DNA from: Glomus cerebriforme
Lineage: Eukaryota > Glomeromycota > Glomeromycetes > Glomerales > Glomeraceae
Direction of reading: 5' to 3'
Length of the DNA stretch: 64,000 bases
Assembly (NCBI GenBank): GCA_003550305.1
Contig: QKYT01000062.1
Span: forward strand, 178,772-242,771
Shown here in pieces: positions 49,450-61,940 of this stretch; the stretch's first letter is position 1, and every line of letters begins with the position of its first letter. A model generated the notes under the pieces. That model was not told the DNA's origin and searched no databases. It saw nothing but the letters and a program-made list of their open reading frames with translations. The position numbers and the translations under genes are program-made.

Positions 49450-49540
49450 TATGGGGTCCACATGTTTTATGTAATCCAGTAGCTGTCAGTCTTTTATTTG
49501 GATCAGAATGCCAACATTCTTTTATTAATTCAATATAAAC
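49450..49540 (-). pseudogene. Protein-kinase C-terminal relic (subdomain XI)
   Basis: On the minus strand 49540-49450 reads YIELIKECWHSDPNKRLTAT. The CWxxDPxxRPTA pattern is the subdomain XI end of tyrosine-kinase-like kinases, including the large Rhizophagus TKL set. The usual RPTA is RLTA here. A stop follows within ~12 codons and no catalytic loop, DFG or glycine loop was found upstream, so only the 3' end of a kinase gene survives. Confidence 0.65.
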
Positions 49541-52458
49541 TCACCTCAAAATAAAGTAAAATCCTTTATCAAGTTTATTTAATAGTGAGATTATAGAACA
49601 CTACTGATTTGAAAAAAAATATATAATTTATTTTAATTATTTTATCCATGTTTGGCCTGAAGATTTATCATATCAATTAACATTATGCAATTTATTCTTA
49701 AACATTAACATTTGTATTGATATTTCGGCATGAGACTTTATTTATTAATTGCATTGTTATAATTTAAATTATTACATATATCTTTCTTTCGATTTCCAAT
49801 CATTATATAAAAATATAATCATTTATGTGAGCAAGTTTGAATGAATTATCCCATTACAGACAAATTTCTAGGATAGTCTCATATTTAGATTTTAAATCTT
49901 ACTTATTATTATCACACATTAAATCTAGTGTTTAAAATGAAAATTTATCAAGATTGGATATTGAGCTTTTTAAATGAGTTTTAAAGTTCCTTACAGTATA
50001 TGAGATTTCAATGCAATTTTTTTCCTAACTTTTTATCCATCTAAATCAAAGAATATGAATCAGTTTGTATTTCTATTTTATTCTGAAATTCTATTTAATT
50101 TTGGTAGTCAATCCAAATGCATTTATCTCCTGTTTTCTTGTTAATAATAATAGAGAATACATATTTAGAAAACAGATATAACCTTGCATAGGCAAATTTA
50201 AAGTCCTCAGTTTTTTATGATACATTCTATTAGCAATTGGTTACATCTCAATAGCAGTTCTATAAATTAATATAAGACAATTGTGATGCATATTCTATCA
50301 TGAATATTATTAAGATTGATTATAATAACTTTTAAGATAATTTAGATGTTCAATTTAATATTTTCAGAAATTTCTTATATTTAATATAGAATTCAATATT
50401 TTGACATATAATTTCAAGTTTAAAAATATATGTCTAATTTAAAATATCACAAAACATACATCTTTAAAAAAAATTACCCACCTCATTGCAAATTTTTATT
50501 ACAAATTTTAAGAAAATACTTTCATTCCATGTAAAATTTCATTTTTTTAAACATTAAGTACTGAAACTCAATGAGGGAAATGGTGTCATAATATTTATAT
50601 CATTATGCAACTCAAAAGCTAATGAAGAACAAATGTCCTTAGAAAGAAAGCTTAAGCTGACGAAGTGTGTTGGCAATAGCGGAATAGCCCATTTGTAAAA
50701 AATATTGGAGAAAGAAAGAAATTTAATATTTCCTAATTTATAGATGTTATGTAGGCTTGTATATATGGTTATACGGTATGATAATTCCATCATTATCAGT
50801 ATTTATAAGCCTTTATTATGAAAAAGAAAAAATATCTCTAAAAAATATAAAATGGAATCGATTCCTGGTTTATAATTTCTAGTTATATACTTTGTTGTCC
50901 ACAATATATCCTTATAAAATAAACAAAACTAGCCTGGTAATAAAATACCTAAAAATGAAATAGTCAAGCAATGAAGGAACATATCACAAATAAAAATTTT
51001 ATAGTATGTAACATTGCAAATATTATAATAAAAGATATAAATCATCATTGCTAAATTGCGAATTAAAAAAGTAAAACCTTATTTATTTAATTTATTTAGT
51101 GAATTATTTAAATGTATTAAAAGAAGCCAGCAATATTTTTTATTCTTTCATTATTTTAATAACTCTACAAGATAGTTTTCGATTAATAATTCATTTTATA
51201 TCTAATAACTATTTTAAAAATCCTAACTAGACTGCAAGCTTACAGTTGCCTGCGGTTTATGAAAGAAAATAACTTAGTGGGAGATTATATTATAAATACA
51301 AAGAAGTTATGTAAAGTATGATATTGATATGGATAGAATTAAAAAGTTTTGTTGATAACTTTGTTGGAAATTTTAGGGTAATTTTTGATTTTGATTTCTT
51401 TTATTTTTATTTTATTATAATTTTTTAAACTGTTTTTCCTTTTATTTTTAATACTACTGGAATTACTACTGAGATTACTTTAATTCCTTAAGATTGAATA
51501 ATCATCTATATAATTTTCATTAAATACTTTTTGTAAAGTAAATTCAGTAAACCAGAGGTCTTCATTCTTTTAATGAGATATTTATTGAAGCAGAAGTGGT
51601 TACATATAAACGTACAGTGATTTATCAATATATTAAATACAATTGGAATATGGGTACATTAGTTCAAATTAGACGGTGCATAGTCTACCATGCTATTATT
51701 TTTCTTGGTGATATATTTGTAAATATTTATTGAATACCTTATATAATCTTTAGTGATATTTATTCTTTTTATTTTTTTAGTGATATTTTTGCTTTATAAT
51801 CATTTTTGTGATGGAAATTAAATCTAGAATTTAAAAAAAATTACCAAATTTAAAATAAATTTTTCATTCTTATATTCATTCAAAAATAGGATTATGTAAT
51901 TTTTTTCACTATGTATTATAATTTAAATAAATAAGAATATGAAATCAATTCTTATAATCAGAATTATAATTAAAAATTATATCTGAATAATTTTATACAA
52001 TAATCTCATATTTTCGTGAAATGGGGTAGGGAAGTGCTGGTAAAATGATGATAAGGTAGGTATTAGCAAAATTGGGAAAAATATTTAATTTTCTTTAAAA
52101 AATATGCTTATACTTGCATCACTTTTATATCTATGATGTTTTATTTTATTTCATTATATATAAAAATTCACTTCGCACTATATTGTCATAGTTTGATTTA
52201 ATCATGTTATGATTATCAAGATCATAAATATATGTTGCTTCGTTATTTACATAAAACTAGAATTTTGTCATGAAAGAAAATAACTTAATGCAAAATTTAC
52301 AATTTAGAATTGTGCTGTTATTAATTTTTTTCATTTCCATAAATAAATGATAATTTTGACAAGTATATTTCATTACTTTCATCTTTTATCTTGCAAAATA
52401 ATATGAATCATACTTATGACAAACTAATTATTCATTCTTAACTAGTAATGGAGTAGTA

Positions 52459-52960
52459 ATGGAATTATTGGATAAATGTAGTATATTTGACAATTGTATA
52501 GCAACTCACTCAATTAAATCTTCTTTGCCTGTCTATCAAACAATACATCAAGTTCGAACTTGTGTAAGTATTCTGTTAAAAGCACATCCTTCTACCAATT
52601 TTATTAATCATGGTGCAAATTTGTTTATACCTTGTAAAAATCTATAACAATATAACGTCAATTTTTTACTAATAGAATAAATAAAATTATATATGTTAAT
52701 TTTCAATTGAGCAATATCAATTTTTTTCAAATGAAATAAAAATTAAGTAATCTACCTGTATATTAAATACTTCAAAATGTATTTCATGTGATAAACTAAT
52801 AAAAGGTACATTACTACTAATTTATTGATAAAGCTGCTATTAATTCTATTCATGTAGAACTTGCTATTCAATATATAACTGAAGAAAAAATTTGACTTAC
52901 TTTTGCATTTACTCATAATATTCTTACAATATTTGATGAAATAAAGGCCAGAGGAAACTA
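52459..52960 (+). pseudogene. Unidentified coding-like relic
   Basis: A 62-codon open frame (52459-52647; starts MELLDKCSIFDNCIATHSIK) and, further on, broken frames around 52826-52960 (IDKAAINSIHVELAIQYITE, then a stop, then LTFAFTHNILTIFDEIKA). Amino-acid composition is balanced compared with chance frames in this region. No family recognised; possibly part of a decayed transposon. Confidence 0.3.
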
Positions 52961-53884
52961 ATAAGATTATGGAATGGTTTGTTTCTTGAACTCAAAATTT
53001 TGCATCAAAAATGAGAAATGTACAGACTGTTTTTAAAATCATAAAAAAGTATTACAACAAGCAAAATCAGGTTCATTTAATATAAAATTAATTATATAGT
53101 GTTTAATTCTTAAAAACTAAACCCTGTTCCCTTTTTAGTCACTTTTATAAAAAATCTCATTTGGTAATAAAGATTATTATATTATATCGCAAACTGATAC
53201 ACATATTAGTTTGATCATATTGCCAATTATTTTTCAATTAAATTTGTGGTCAAAATAAACTTATTTGCAAAATTTTGAAGAACACAAAGTACGATTAGAA
53301 GTATATAATATAATCTTACTGTTGGTATTTGTATTATGTTCATGTTTTTAAAACAGTTTAATATTGGTTTTCATTTATTAATTATTCAATTTTAGTAAAT
53401 ATAATAAGTTGATTAAAATTACATAAATTATAAAAAAAATAAAAGAAATATTATATTTAAAATCAAGAATTTTTATTTAAATTGTAAAAATTGTATTGAA
53501 TTATTGAAATTATATCTCCTACTAAATAATAAACTAAAAATTAATATTATAACTATTCTGTATGTCTTCCAAAATAATAACCATTTGCATTTATTTATCA
53601 TATATCTTTCCAATTGACCAATACTGATTTTTTGTTGTTATACGCATTTCTTTGTTGTCTTTACAGTTTTTCATATGATGTTTTATTTATCTTACATTGT
53701 ATGATTTTGACTATTTGTCTATCTTCAATTTATTCTTATATTTGTTTACTTTGATTTATTATTATTTCTCCCTTTTGTTCATAATTCAAAATTTTCTGGA
53801 TTCACTTTAGACTTTGATATAAACTCAAGTTGTAAAATTTCCTGTTCTGAATTTCCTTTATGTTTATTTCATCAATTTATTGTA

Positions 53885-53990
53885 TGTTGGCTTGCCTTCC
53901 TATATGGTGGTGCCCTTCCATCAATTCCTTTAAGTTTCAATCTTGCGATCATACTCCCTGGAACCCAAATACTTTCCTTTTTCTTTCAAT
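53885..53990 (-). pseudogene. Short coding-like relic on the purine-rich strand
   Basis: Minus-strand frame reading WVPGSMIARLKLKGIDGRAP and then PYRKASQHT before a stop. The peptide is Gly/Pro/Arg-rich and unlike chance frames here. It sits inside a ~600-bp purine-rich block on this strand that precedes the first long repeat copy. Probably a transposon-derived gene fragment; family not identified. Confidence 0.3.
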
Positions 53991-54340
53991 TCTCATAGTA
54001 TTTCATTTAAATTTCTACAGTATTGGTTGTAAAGGAGCAATTGATAATGGTGAAGAAATATCATATAAACTTCGTCCAATCCACCTTCTACAGTGAATTC
54101 TTCAGTAATTTTGTCATTCATCACTATGTTCTTTGTTCGTTATTAAAAATGTTCATCATTGTTTTACTATCTTTTCTTCTTGGTATCTTTTTCATCGTCT
54201 TTTCTGCCTGTGTTATAAAGCTTTGTTTATATCCATAAAATGAATCCAAATTTTTTCTTTTAAAATCATTAAATCTTCATTTTCTCCAAATCTGGACGGG
54301 TGTTTGTATTATATGAGCTCATAAACAAAGTAGACAATGG

Positions 54341-56268
54341 AAAGGGAATTCTAACCTAAACCAAACCGCAGATAGGATATATTCAACTATCTGACCGGTC
54401 TTTCCTTGCCTGATACGAAGAAGACNTCTATATACAGTANAAGGAAGNGAAGAGGAAGTTTAAAGGAATTTAAAAAAAAATACCAAACCCGCCAGATAGA
54501 AGATACTCGACTAACTGACTGGTATTACTGGTTTCCTTGCCCGATATGAGGAAGACCTCATATACGGTATAAGGAAGATAAGAGGGAATATAAAGGCAGG
54601 GAATAGTTGTTAATAAGGATAGAGAAAATAAATTTTGAATAATAATTAGGTAGTAATCCATCTTGCTGATAAAAGTATTTTTAAAATAAAGTGAATGAGC
54701 TCTAAGGATATTTTAATATATTTAAAAAAAAGAATATGGAATTTTGGAGGTATTTATATAATTAATATAAAAATGAGTCAAAATTATCAATAATACAATA
54801 ATAAATCACATTACGCAAGATTCCGAGTTTGTTAATGACTCATGATTTCTCCCTAATATTCAAAATCCGTAACTAATTGATAAATAATTATGCATGATCT
54901 AAAGGCCTAATACTGATCTAATTGAGAAAATTGATGAATTAAATATGGAATTTAATTTATTACATAATTTATTAGAATGATTTCTTTTTGATTGTATTTT
55001 ATAAGAAAAAAATATTGATTTAGTGACTTACATTTTTAAATAAATAAAAATAGGATATAACTACTAATTTGTTGATCGTGTTTAATATTATGAGAAGCAA
55101 AAAATATTGAAAAACTTTATATGACGCCTATATTGATATATAACTTAATGTTATAAAAATGAAGTTCCAAATAAGCAAGCCTATTACTAAATTAAGTATT
55201 ATTACATATTAAGTTCATATGATATATTCTTTGTAAATTTTACAAAGATATATATACAAATGAAAAAAATAAACACAAATTTTGATTGTGCAATCAATTG
55301 TTCTAAGTTTTATGGTGTTAATCATACGAATGTCTGTATATTCACCAATCATTTTATATATACAATTATCAAGATCAATCATCTTGAGCGTTCAACTTAC
55401 ATTAGTTTCATTAAAAATAATTTATAAATGGAAACAAGATTTAATTGAAAATAATTTGTTTCGAGCTTAATCAAATTTCAAAGTTTTAAGTAAATATTTT
55501 TAGTTTTATTAACTTAAAGAAATTATAAAAAGGTATTTATAAAAAAGAAATTATTTAATTAGTCAGGTAAAATACTTTGATTTATAGAGGAATCATTTAC
55601 AATTAAGGTTCTAAGAAATAGAATTGAAAATTATGAGAAATAGATCATTAAATTCAATTGACAAAACATAATGCCATTTCATTTATACTACTATATCAAC
55701 TAAAATTAATTAAACAAATCATAAGGCATCCATTTGTAAAGAATCCTATACCAGTAACTATTCATAGAATTGATTATAAAAATTATAAATGATTTTTCTT
55801 TTATTAGTTAAATTTTGTCAATAAAAATTTAAATTCCAGGATTAATCAATATAAAAATAAATTATATTTTTAGAATAGTTATGAAATATAGGTATCATTA
55901 ATTAACGTAATAAAATATATAAATACCTTTTCTTATGGTATCTTTAATTATATTATTATCACGATTTTATTTCCTCTCTATAATCCTTTTTAAAAACTAC
56001 CCCTTTAAACTTCTTCTATTTCCTTTATATCCTCTACTTTCTCTTAGTTTCCTTATACTGTATATAAGGTCTTCCTCATATCAGGCAAGGAAGCTCAGAT
56101 AGTTGAGTATTTCTAACTAACTGGTTTAATTTCATTTTATTCCTTTAAACTCCCTCTTAACTTCCTTATACTGTATATGACATCTTCTCATATCAGGCAA
56201 GGAAAGCTGGACAGATAGTTGAGTGTTTCCTAACTGGCTGGTTGGTTTAGATTAGAATTTCCTCCTCA
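54341..56268. mobile_element. Repeat element copy 1, long inverted ends made of tandem blocks
   Basis: The left end starts GGGAATTCTAACCTAAACCA and contains two tandem ~115-bp blocks. Each block has an AACTATCTGAC- or AACTAACTGAC-like word, then TTTCCTTGCC(T/C)GATA, then a GAAGA(C) word, then TATACAGTATAAGGAAG, then AGAGG. The right end (55965-56268) carries the same words in inverted order and finishes TGGTTTAGATTAGAATTTCC. The element thus has ~300-bp inverted ends around a ~1.3-kb A/T-rich core that shares sequence with copy 2 (GAGCTCTAAGGATATTTTAA, AATTTTGGAGGTATTTATAT, TTGTTAATGACTCATGATTT). No intact gene inside. Three N bases fall in the left end. Confidence 0.7.
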
Positions 56269-57200
56269 CTTATTTCATTTAATTTCAAAAAATCTAGTAA
56301 CTCTAAAGATACCATCTGTTAGCAAAAAATCTATTACTGGTTGAGAATAGCTGTAAATACTTGAAACCTGAGACCTGCTTTTCCTAAAAGTCTTAAAAGA
56401 AGTTAATCAAGATATTATTGGATTTAATAAAATAAACTGATAAGTAAGAAACAAATTTATTAACAGAAAATGGGAAATAAATATACAAAGCAGAAAAAAA
56501 AGAAAGTGCATTAGACTTTTTGAACAGTAAAGACGAAAGAATCTAAGGATAACACAAATATACAATCTGTACAATAACAAGAAAGCAACAACTAAAATTA
56601 GATAAATGGATGAATAAAGAATTGATNAAGACTAAAGNGATCATTGAAAATGAAAATTCAAATGAGAAGGAATGAGGAAGACAGCAGAAATGCACAGGAA
56701 AAAATGGAAAGAACACGAACAATTTGAGGAAATAGTATATAAATGAAGAAAATTTTACGATAGAAAATAAGAAAGTGCCAGGACTATTGGAGATTATTTA
56801 TGAAGCGTGAAAAAAGTGAAAATTATTGAGAAAATAATGAATGTAATAATTGAATAAAATAATACCTAGAGAATTGGAGAAGAGGAACAATATATCCAAG
56901 GATCTTTTATGTTAATTGAAACATATGAAATGAAAAAAAAGGTATAATAAGTTAGAAATAGAAGGAAATAATGATGTAAATTAGAAAAGGATAATGAAGG
57001 AACGCAAGAGGAAAAAATTAGAAAATGGGAAAAAGAGAACAAAATTATATGAATGGAGAGTATTATTATAAACAATGCTGAGATTGATAATAGAATTGGA
57101 TAAAACAATAAACAATTGATAACAATTAGTAAAATTAATTTAGATTTGTTAAAATAGAATAGATTAGAGACATTTTTAATGAACAATTGCGAAAAAACAT
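56269..57200. repeat. Purine-rich block downstream of repeat copy 1
   Basis: Strongly A/G-rich plus strand (from ~56450). It shares words and order with the block after copy 2 (for example GAAATA(G/A)(G)AAGGAAATAA-like, GATAATGAAGGAA / GGTAATGAAGGAA, and an AAATGGAGTA-like end). So the repeated unit extends beyond the inverted ends. Hydrophobic open frames on the minus strand (57186-56866) are the complement of the purine bias and are not called genes. Two N bases (56627, 56638). Confidence 0.5.
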
Positions 57201-58439
57201 TTATTTACTATATTTAATAAAAAAAAGAAAACAATAAAATAAACCTTTTTTATTTAATTCTTTTTTTATGGTATTAAAATAATTAATATAATAATTAAAA
57301 ATATTATTTTATGAATCATTTCGGCCGGATAATTTAATGTATATTCCACCAGAATATTCAAAACTATTAAAACTATTAATTTGCTAGAATTATTTAAACA
57401 ATATTTTAATTAAACTGTTTTATTTGGATCATTTATTCATATTGCTGAATATACTGTAGCTGGTGGTAAAATTACCTTTGCTTATCTTTAAATTTTATAT
57501 CAGTTATATGATACTAATTCAAATATTATATTTCTTGAATTAATTCATCAAATTCATCCAGTTTGTTTTGGTATCTGTATAAGTCATTGAAGCTATTATT
57601 ATTGAATTGACATATGTTTTCTTTCATTTTTTTTTTTAATACCTTACCCTTTACACTTAGTTACTATTTTAGAAATGATTAGTTTTTTTATTATTCATAA
57701 ACTCTTTTTTTACAAATAAATTTTTTAATGATTTTATTTGGAAATCTTTACTAAATAACTAGGACAATTTAAGTAGTAAATTTATTTAATATAAATATTA
57801 TATATGAATATTTATTTACAAATGTGAATCTTCTTCAAATTTGAACTAACAATTATAATATTGATGGCTAAATTTCAACTAGTAAACATATGTAAAAAAA
57901 ATGTTAAAATATGAACATTCAAGTATATTACAATAAAAGAAATCATTATTTTGCATTTAAAGCTTAATATAAATACGTGATCATGAAAAAAATATAAAAT
58001 TTACTGTAAATGAAGTCATATAGAAGAAAATTTCTGAATAATTCTACTGTATGTTCCAACTAACCCAATTACTACCCAGTTGACATTAAAATACAATAGT
58101 TTAAAATTTAAATTTATTCATTAATCACTTAAAAGAAGCTTTAAATATCAAGCAAGTTACAATACAATAATAACTTCAGTTTTATTTCTTATTTTAATCA
58201 TGATTTCAAACAAATAAATTCAAAAAAAACCTTTAAAAATAAATCATTCTAATAAACTATATAATATATCATCATTAAACTACTTTATATTTATAATTTA
58301 AATAAAAATTCATTCTTCGTATCTCTAGTTTAACTGTTGTTTACACTGAATAAAATTATTTTCTTTTGAATCATCATTTCAAAATACAATATTTCATTAT
58401 TAGAAAAAAATGCCATCATGATGAACTAATGCAATATCC
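57201..58439. other. A/T-rich spacer, no gene seen
   Basis: 1.2 kb between the first purine-rich block and the TLDc relic. Short coding-like pieces around 57410-57590 are broken by stops. Nothing else recognised. Confidence 0.5.
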
Positions 58440-58750
58440 ATAAAATTATCTTTGATATGCCAATTTCACCATATTGCAAACCCTTCCATATCAAACGATT
58501 ATATCCACCAATAATTTCTTCTACTCCTCATACTTTAATGTATAAGACGTATTATCATATAGTGCATGAATTTTTTAGGAGTGAATCCATCTCTGCTTCC
58601 TCTTAATGATAACTTAAATTCATATTGCAAATATAATTCTCTTGCATAGAAAAATTTGATTTTAGCATTGACTATATCAATCCATCTTTGATCTATATCC
58701 AGGACGCAAAATATTATAATTGGTATTATTATGATTTGAATAGGAATCAA
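58440..58750 (-). pseudogene. TLDc-domain relic
   Basis: The minus-strand frame from 58750 gives DIDQRWIDIVNAKIKFFYAR, then YEFKLSLRGSRDGFTPKKF. After a one-base frame change it gives HALYDNTSYTLKYEE, and after another VEEIIGGYNRLIWKG. (Y)xFxLLxRGSRDGFTxxxFHxxCDNxxxTLxxxK and EIxGGYxPxxW are the conserved blocks of TLDc domains, which in Glomeromycotina occur in large BTB/kelch-TLDc families. Two frameshifts and in-frame stops show it is not functional. The linker before it (IVNAKIKFF) also matches the usual position upstream of TLDc. No BTB part is visible nearby. Confidence 0.75.
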
Positions 58751-59160
58751 ATAACTCTTTATAACATTGTGTTTATTTTATAGGTTAAATCAAAAGTTTT
58801 CATAAAGTATGATTTGAATATTTTTTAGTCATGCATCCTGTACAAAATGATTGCCTTTTCCATTTCTTATGTAGATGTCTATTAGTCTTTTTCAAATTTT
58901 GCTATTTTGCTTTTGCTATTTTCCTGTTCTTTTCATCATTAATCAGCAATCCAATTCACCATATTTAATAGATTTTGTTGTTTATCTAATTTCACTCATA
59001 ATCAAATTTCTTTTTAAAATAGTTTATATCCAACTCTTTAATTTATTCTGTCCAATTCTGATTTTTTTTATCCAATCATATATTTTTTTCCTTCATCATA
59101 TCCATCTCAATGTGTACTATTTTTTACTGTTTCTTGGAGTTAAGTCATAGCAGTAAAAAA
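58751..59160. other. Pyrimidine-rich spacer before repeat copy 2
   Basis: The plus strand is T/C-rich from ~58860. The 91-codon hydrophobic frame at 58875-59150 reflects this bias. The same arrangement (pyrimidine-rich left, purine-rich right) flanks repeat copy 1. Confidence 0.45.
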
Positions 59161-61206
59161 GAAGAGGGAATTCTAATCTAAACCAAACCGCAGATAGGAT
59201 ATATTCAACTATCTGACCAGTCTTTCCTTGCCTGATACGAAGAAGACTTCTATATACAGTATAAGGAAGAGAAGAGGAAGTTTAAAGGAATTTAAAAAAA
59301 AATACCAAACCCGCCAGATAGAAGNTACTCNACTAACTGACTGGTATTACTGGTTTCCTTGCCNGATATGAGGAANACCTCATATACAGTATAAGGAAGA
59401 TAAGAGGGAATATAAAGGTAAAGGAATAGTTGTTAAAAGGATAAAGAGTAAATAAATTTTGAAGGTAGTAATCCATCTTGCTGATAATGTATTTTAGATT
59501 ATGCCATATTATTTGGACAGGTAGAAATATTTAAAATAAGGTGAATGAGCTCTAAGGATATTTTAATATATTTAAAACAAAAATAATATGAAATTTTGGA
59601 GGTATTTATATAATTAAAAATATTAAGAATATAAAAATGAGTCAAAATTATCAATAATACAATAATAAATTACATTACAAAAGATTCCGATCATTGCTAT
59701 TTGTTAGTTTCTATGGTTTGTTAATGACTCATGATTTCACTCTAATATTCAAAATTCGCAACTAATTGATAAATTATGTAAATTATGCATGATCAAAAAT
59801 GCCTAATTGAGAAAATTGATTAACCAAACATGGAATTTAATTTGCCACATAATATATTAAAAATATGACTTCTTTTTGATTGTATATTACAAAAAAAAAA
59901 AATATACCTGTTGTAGTCCAAACGCCAAATCCGACTTGGGATATCCCAAATCTAGTTTGGTTTTGGCTACAACATACCCATATTTTAATTTTATTCCTTT
60001 TTTTAAATAAAATTAAAAGCTGAGAAAAAAGTATAGTAATTTTAATAAATCCTTTATAGTTAATAATTACACAAAGCAAAAGTACTTTTTTGTCTTTTTC
60101 TTCTTTCTCATTATCAAAATTTTGTTCATTATCATTTTCACCTTTATATGTTTCCATTTCAATATCATTATCATTTTCATGAGCTAGGACTGATATACTC
60201 TATTAATACAATAAATAATCATTTAATTAATAAGTCAAATAATATTCTCGCTTAAGATATGAGATATGTAAGTCTGAATTTATAGTCAAAATTTTTATTT
60301 ACACTAGAAAAATATTCTAGAACCCATTGTGATATGTATTATAAACTAATAAATACTACAATAACTACATGTCTCAATGTCTCATAATTGATTCTCTAGT
60401 TTGTTTTTTTTTCAAAAAGCTAAAAGTAAATTTTTCAGTAAAAATAAACTGTGAACAATACTGTATTTTTAAACACTCAAGATAATGAGTTGAACCCATT
60501 TTTTTGAATTGGTATTACTTTGCCTTATAAATTTTCTATATAATATCTATGAAAATGATTAAAGAATATAAGTTTAGTATTAGCAATACAAAACTACTAC
60601 AATTTAATCTTAAACATTTGAATATTTCATTTCATTATTCTTCAATAAGTTTTTTTTATGATGAAAATAAATAACTTTTGTACAGCATAAAAATTCAGTA
60701 TTTGAAAATTAAAATGGAAATATTATATTCGAAAAAGAGATTTATCAAATGTTATGTATCTTAAATTCAATATACAGTATCTCCAACTTTATCTTACTAA
60801 TTAATAACTATTTTCTTAAATCTTTTAAATATAATCACAGAAAGAGAAGAAATTATAGTATACTTTATTTATTTGTTATAAGAATATGTAAAATGTTTAA
60901 ATACTGATAAAAAACTGATTTTTAGATTAATTATCAGTTGTCATCCCTTACTAGTCCATTTATGGTAATTAATCATAAAATAAATTTTTTTTAAATCATA
61001 CTTCCGAGTTTCATGTAAAAAATACTACGGAAGCAAATAGAATTTTTTTTAAATTAAAAAAATTTTCACATTATTGAAATCATAATTTTATATTTCTTTT
61101 ATTTCTTCCTTTTATTTTCCTTTAAATTTTCTCTTATCTTCCTTATACTGCATATGAGGCCTTCTCCTAACTGGCTGTTTTGGTTTAGATTAGAATTCCC
61201 CTCTTC
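59161..61206. mobile_element. Repeat element copy 2
   Basis: The left end GAAGAGGGAATTCTAATCTA and the right end, complement of GAAGAGGGGAATTCTAATCT (61206), are inverted repeats of ~27 bp with one extra G. The left tandem blocks (59180-59410) are nearly identical to those of copy 1; the right arm (61080-61206) is a shortened version. The left interior follows copy 1 in order to ~59890, with small indels. Four N bases (59325, 59331, 59364, 59376) lie in the tandem blocks. No intact gene. Confidence 0.7.
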
Positions 61207-61940
61207 ATTTCCTTATATTTATATTTACAAAAGAAAAAAGAATAAAGAAATACTAAGTCAAAAATGAAAAATATGTAAAAACTTTAAGGAAGAAATATTT
61301 AAGAAAATCAATCAATTTCAGCATGTTGGACCTTGAAAAATTAAAAGTTTTATTAGTGGAAAAAGAATAGAATAAATAATAAATATATGAAAGAAATAAT
61401 GTATACAATAAAGAAATATGAACTCAAGATAACAGAGAAGATGCAGGTGGAAACGAAAGAAAAAGAACAAATAACAAGTTAAAAGAAATAATAAACGAAA
61501 GAGAATATGAAAAGGACTCTGGTGAATGATTAAAAGAATATAACAAAATGGTTGGACATCAAAAGAATGATAAAAGAAACAGGTGGCCAATAATAGATAA
61601 AAGGAAATCAAAAAGGAAATAAAAGAACATTTTCAAGAATGGATAAGACTAAAAATCAAAGAAGAGTCAAAATGGAAAGAACAAATTGGAGAAAACAAAG
61701 AAATTTAGAAAAGATGGCAATATCTTAATCGTGGAAAAAGTTTGGAATAAAAGAAGTAGTAAGGAAGCAGAAATAGGAAGAAATAACGATATAAAAAAAA
61801 CAAATATAAAAATAAAACAAAAAGAAACTCAAGTATATTAAAAATAAAATAGAAAGGGTAATGAAGGAATACAAGAAAAAGTATAACAAAATAATACAAA
61901 TGGAGTAATAATATTAGATTATTAAAAAAAAAAAAATTAT
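61207..61940. repeat. Purine-rich block downstream of repeat copy 2
   Basis: A/G-rich plus strand related to 56450-57200 in word order. The translated plus strand is Lys/Glu-rich and broken by stops (KRWQYLN..., WKEQIGENKEI); it may descend from a coiled-coil-coding gene or from a minisatellite. The minus-strand hydrophobic frames are the mirror of this bias. Confidence 0.45.

Larger units (their letters stand above)
47764..54337. other. Long gene-poor spacer with relics
   Basis: 6.5 kb with no intact gene. It contains the tandem repeat at 47963-48180, a kinase-tail relic at 49450-49540, and coding-like fragments without stops over short distances at 52459-52647, 52826-52960 and (minus strand) 53890-53985. 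The rest is A/T-rich. From ~53600 the plus strand becomes strongly pyrimidine-rich, mirrored by purine-rich strands to the right of the repeats that follow. Confidence 0.5.

Noticed and set aside
56866..57186. 106-codon hydrophobic minus-strand frame
   Set aside because: Mirrors the purine-rich plus strand; Leu/Ile/Phe content follows from base bias, and the homologous block at 61.3-61.9 kb does not keep the frame.
58875..59150. 91-codon hydrophobic plus-strand frame
   Set aside because: Pyrimidine-rich low-complexity sequence; no conserved motif.
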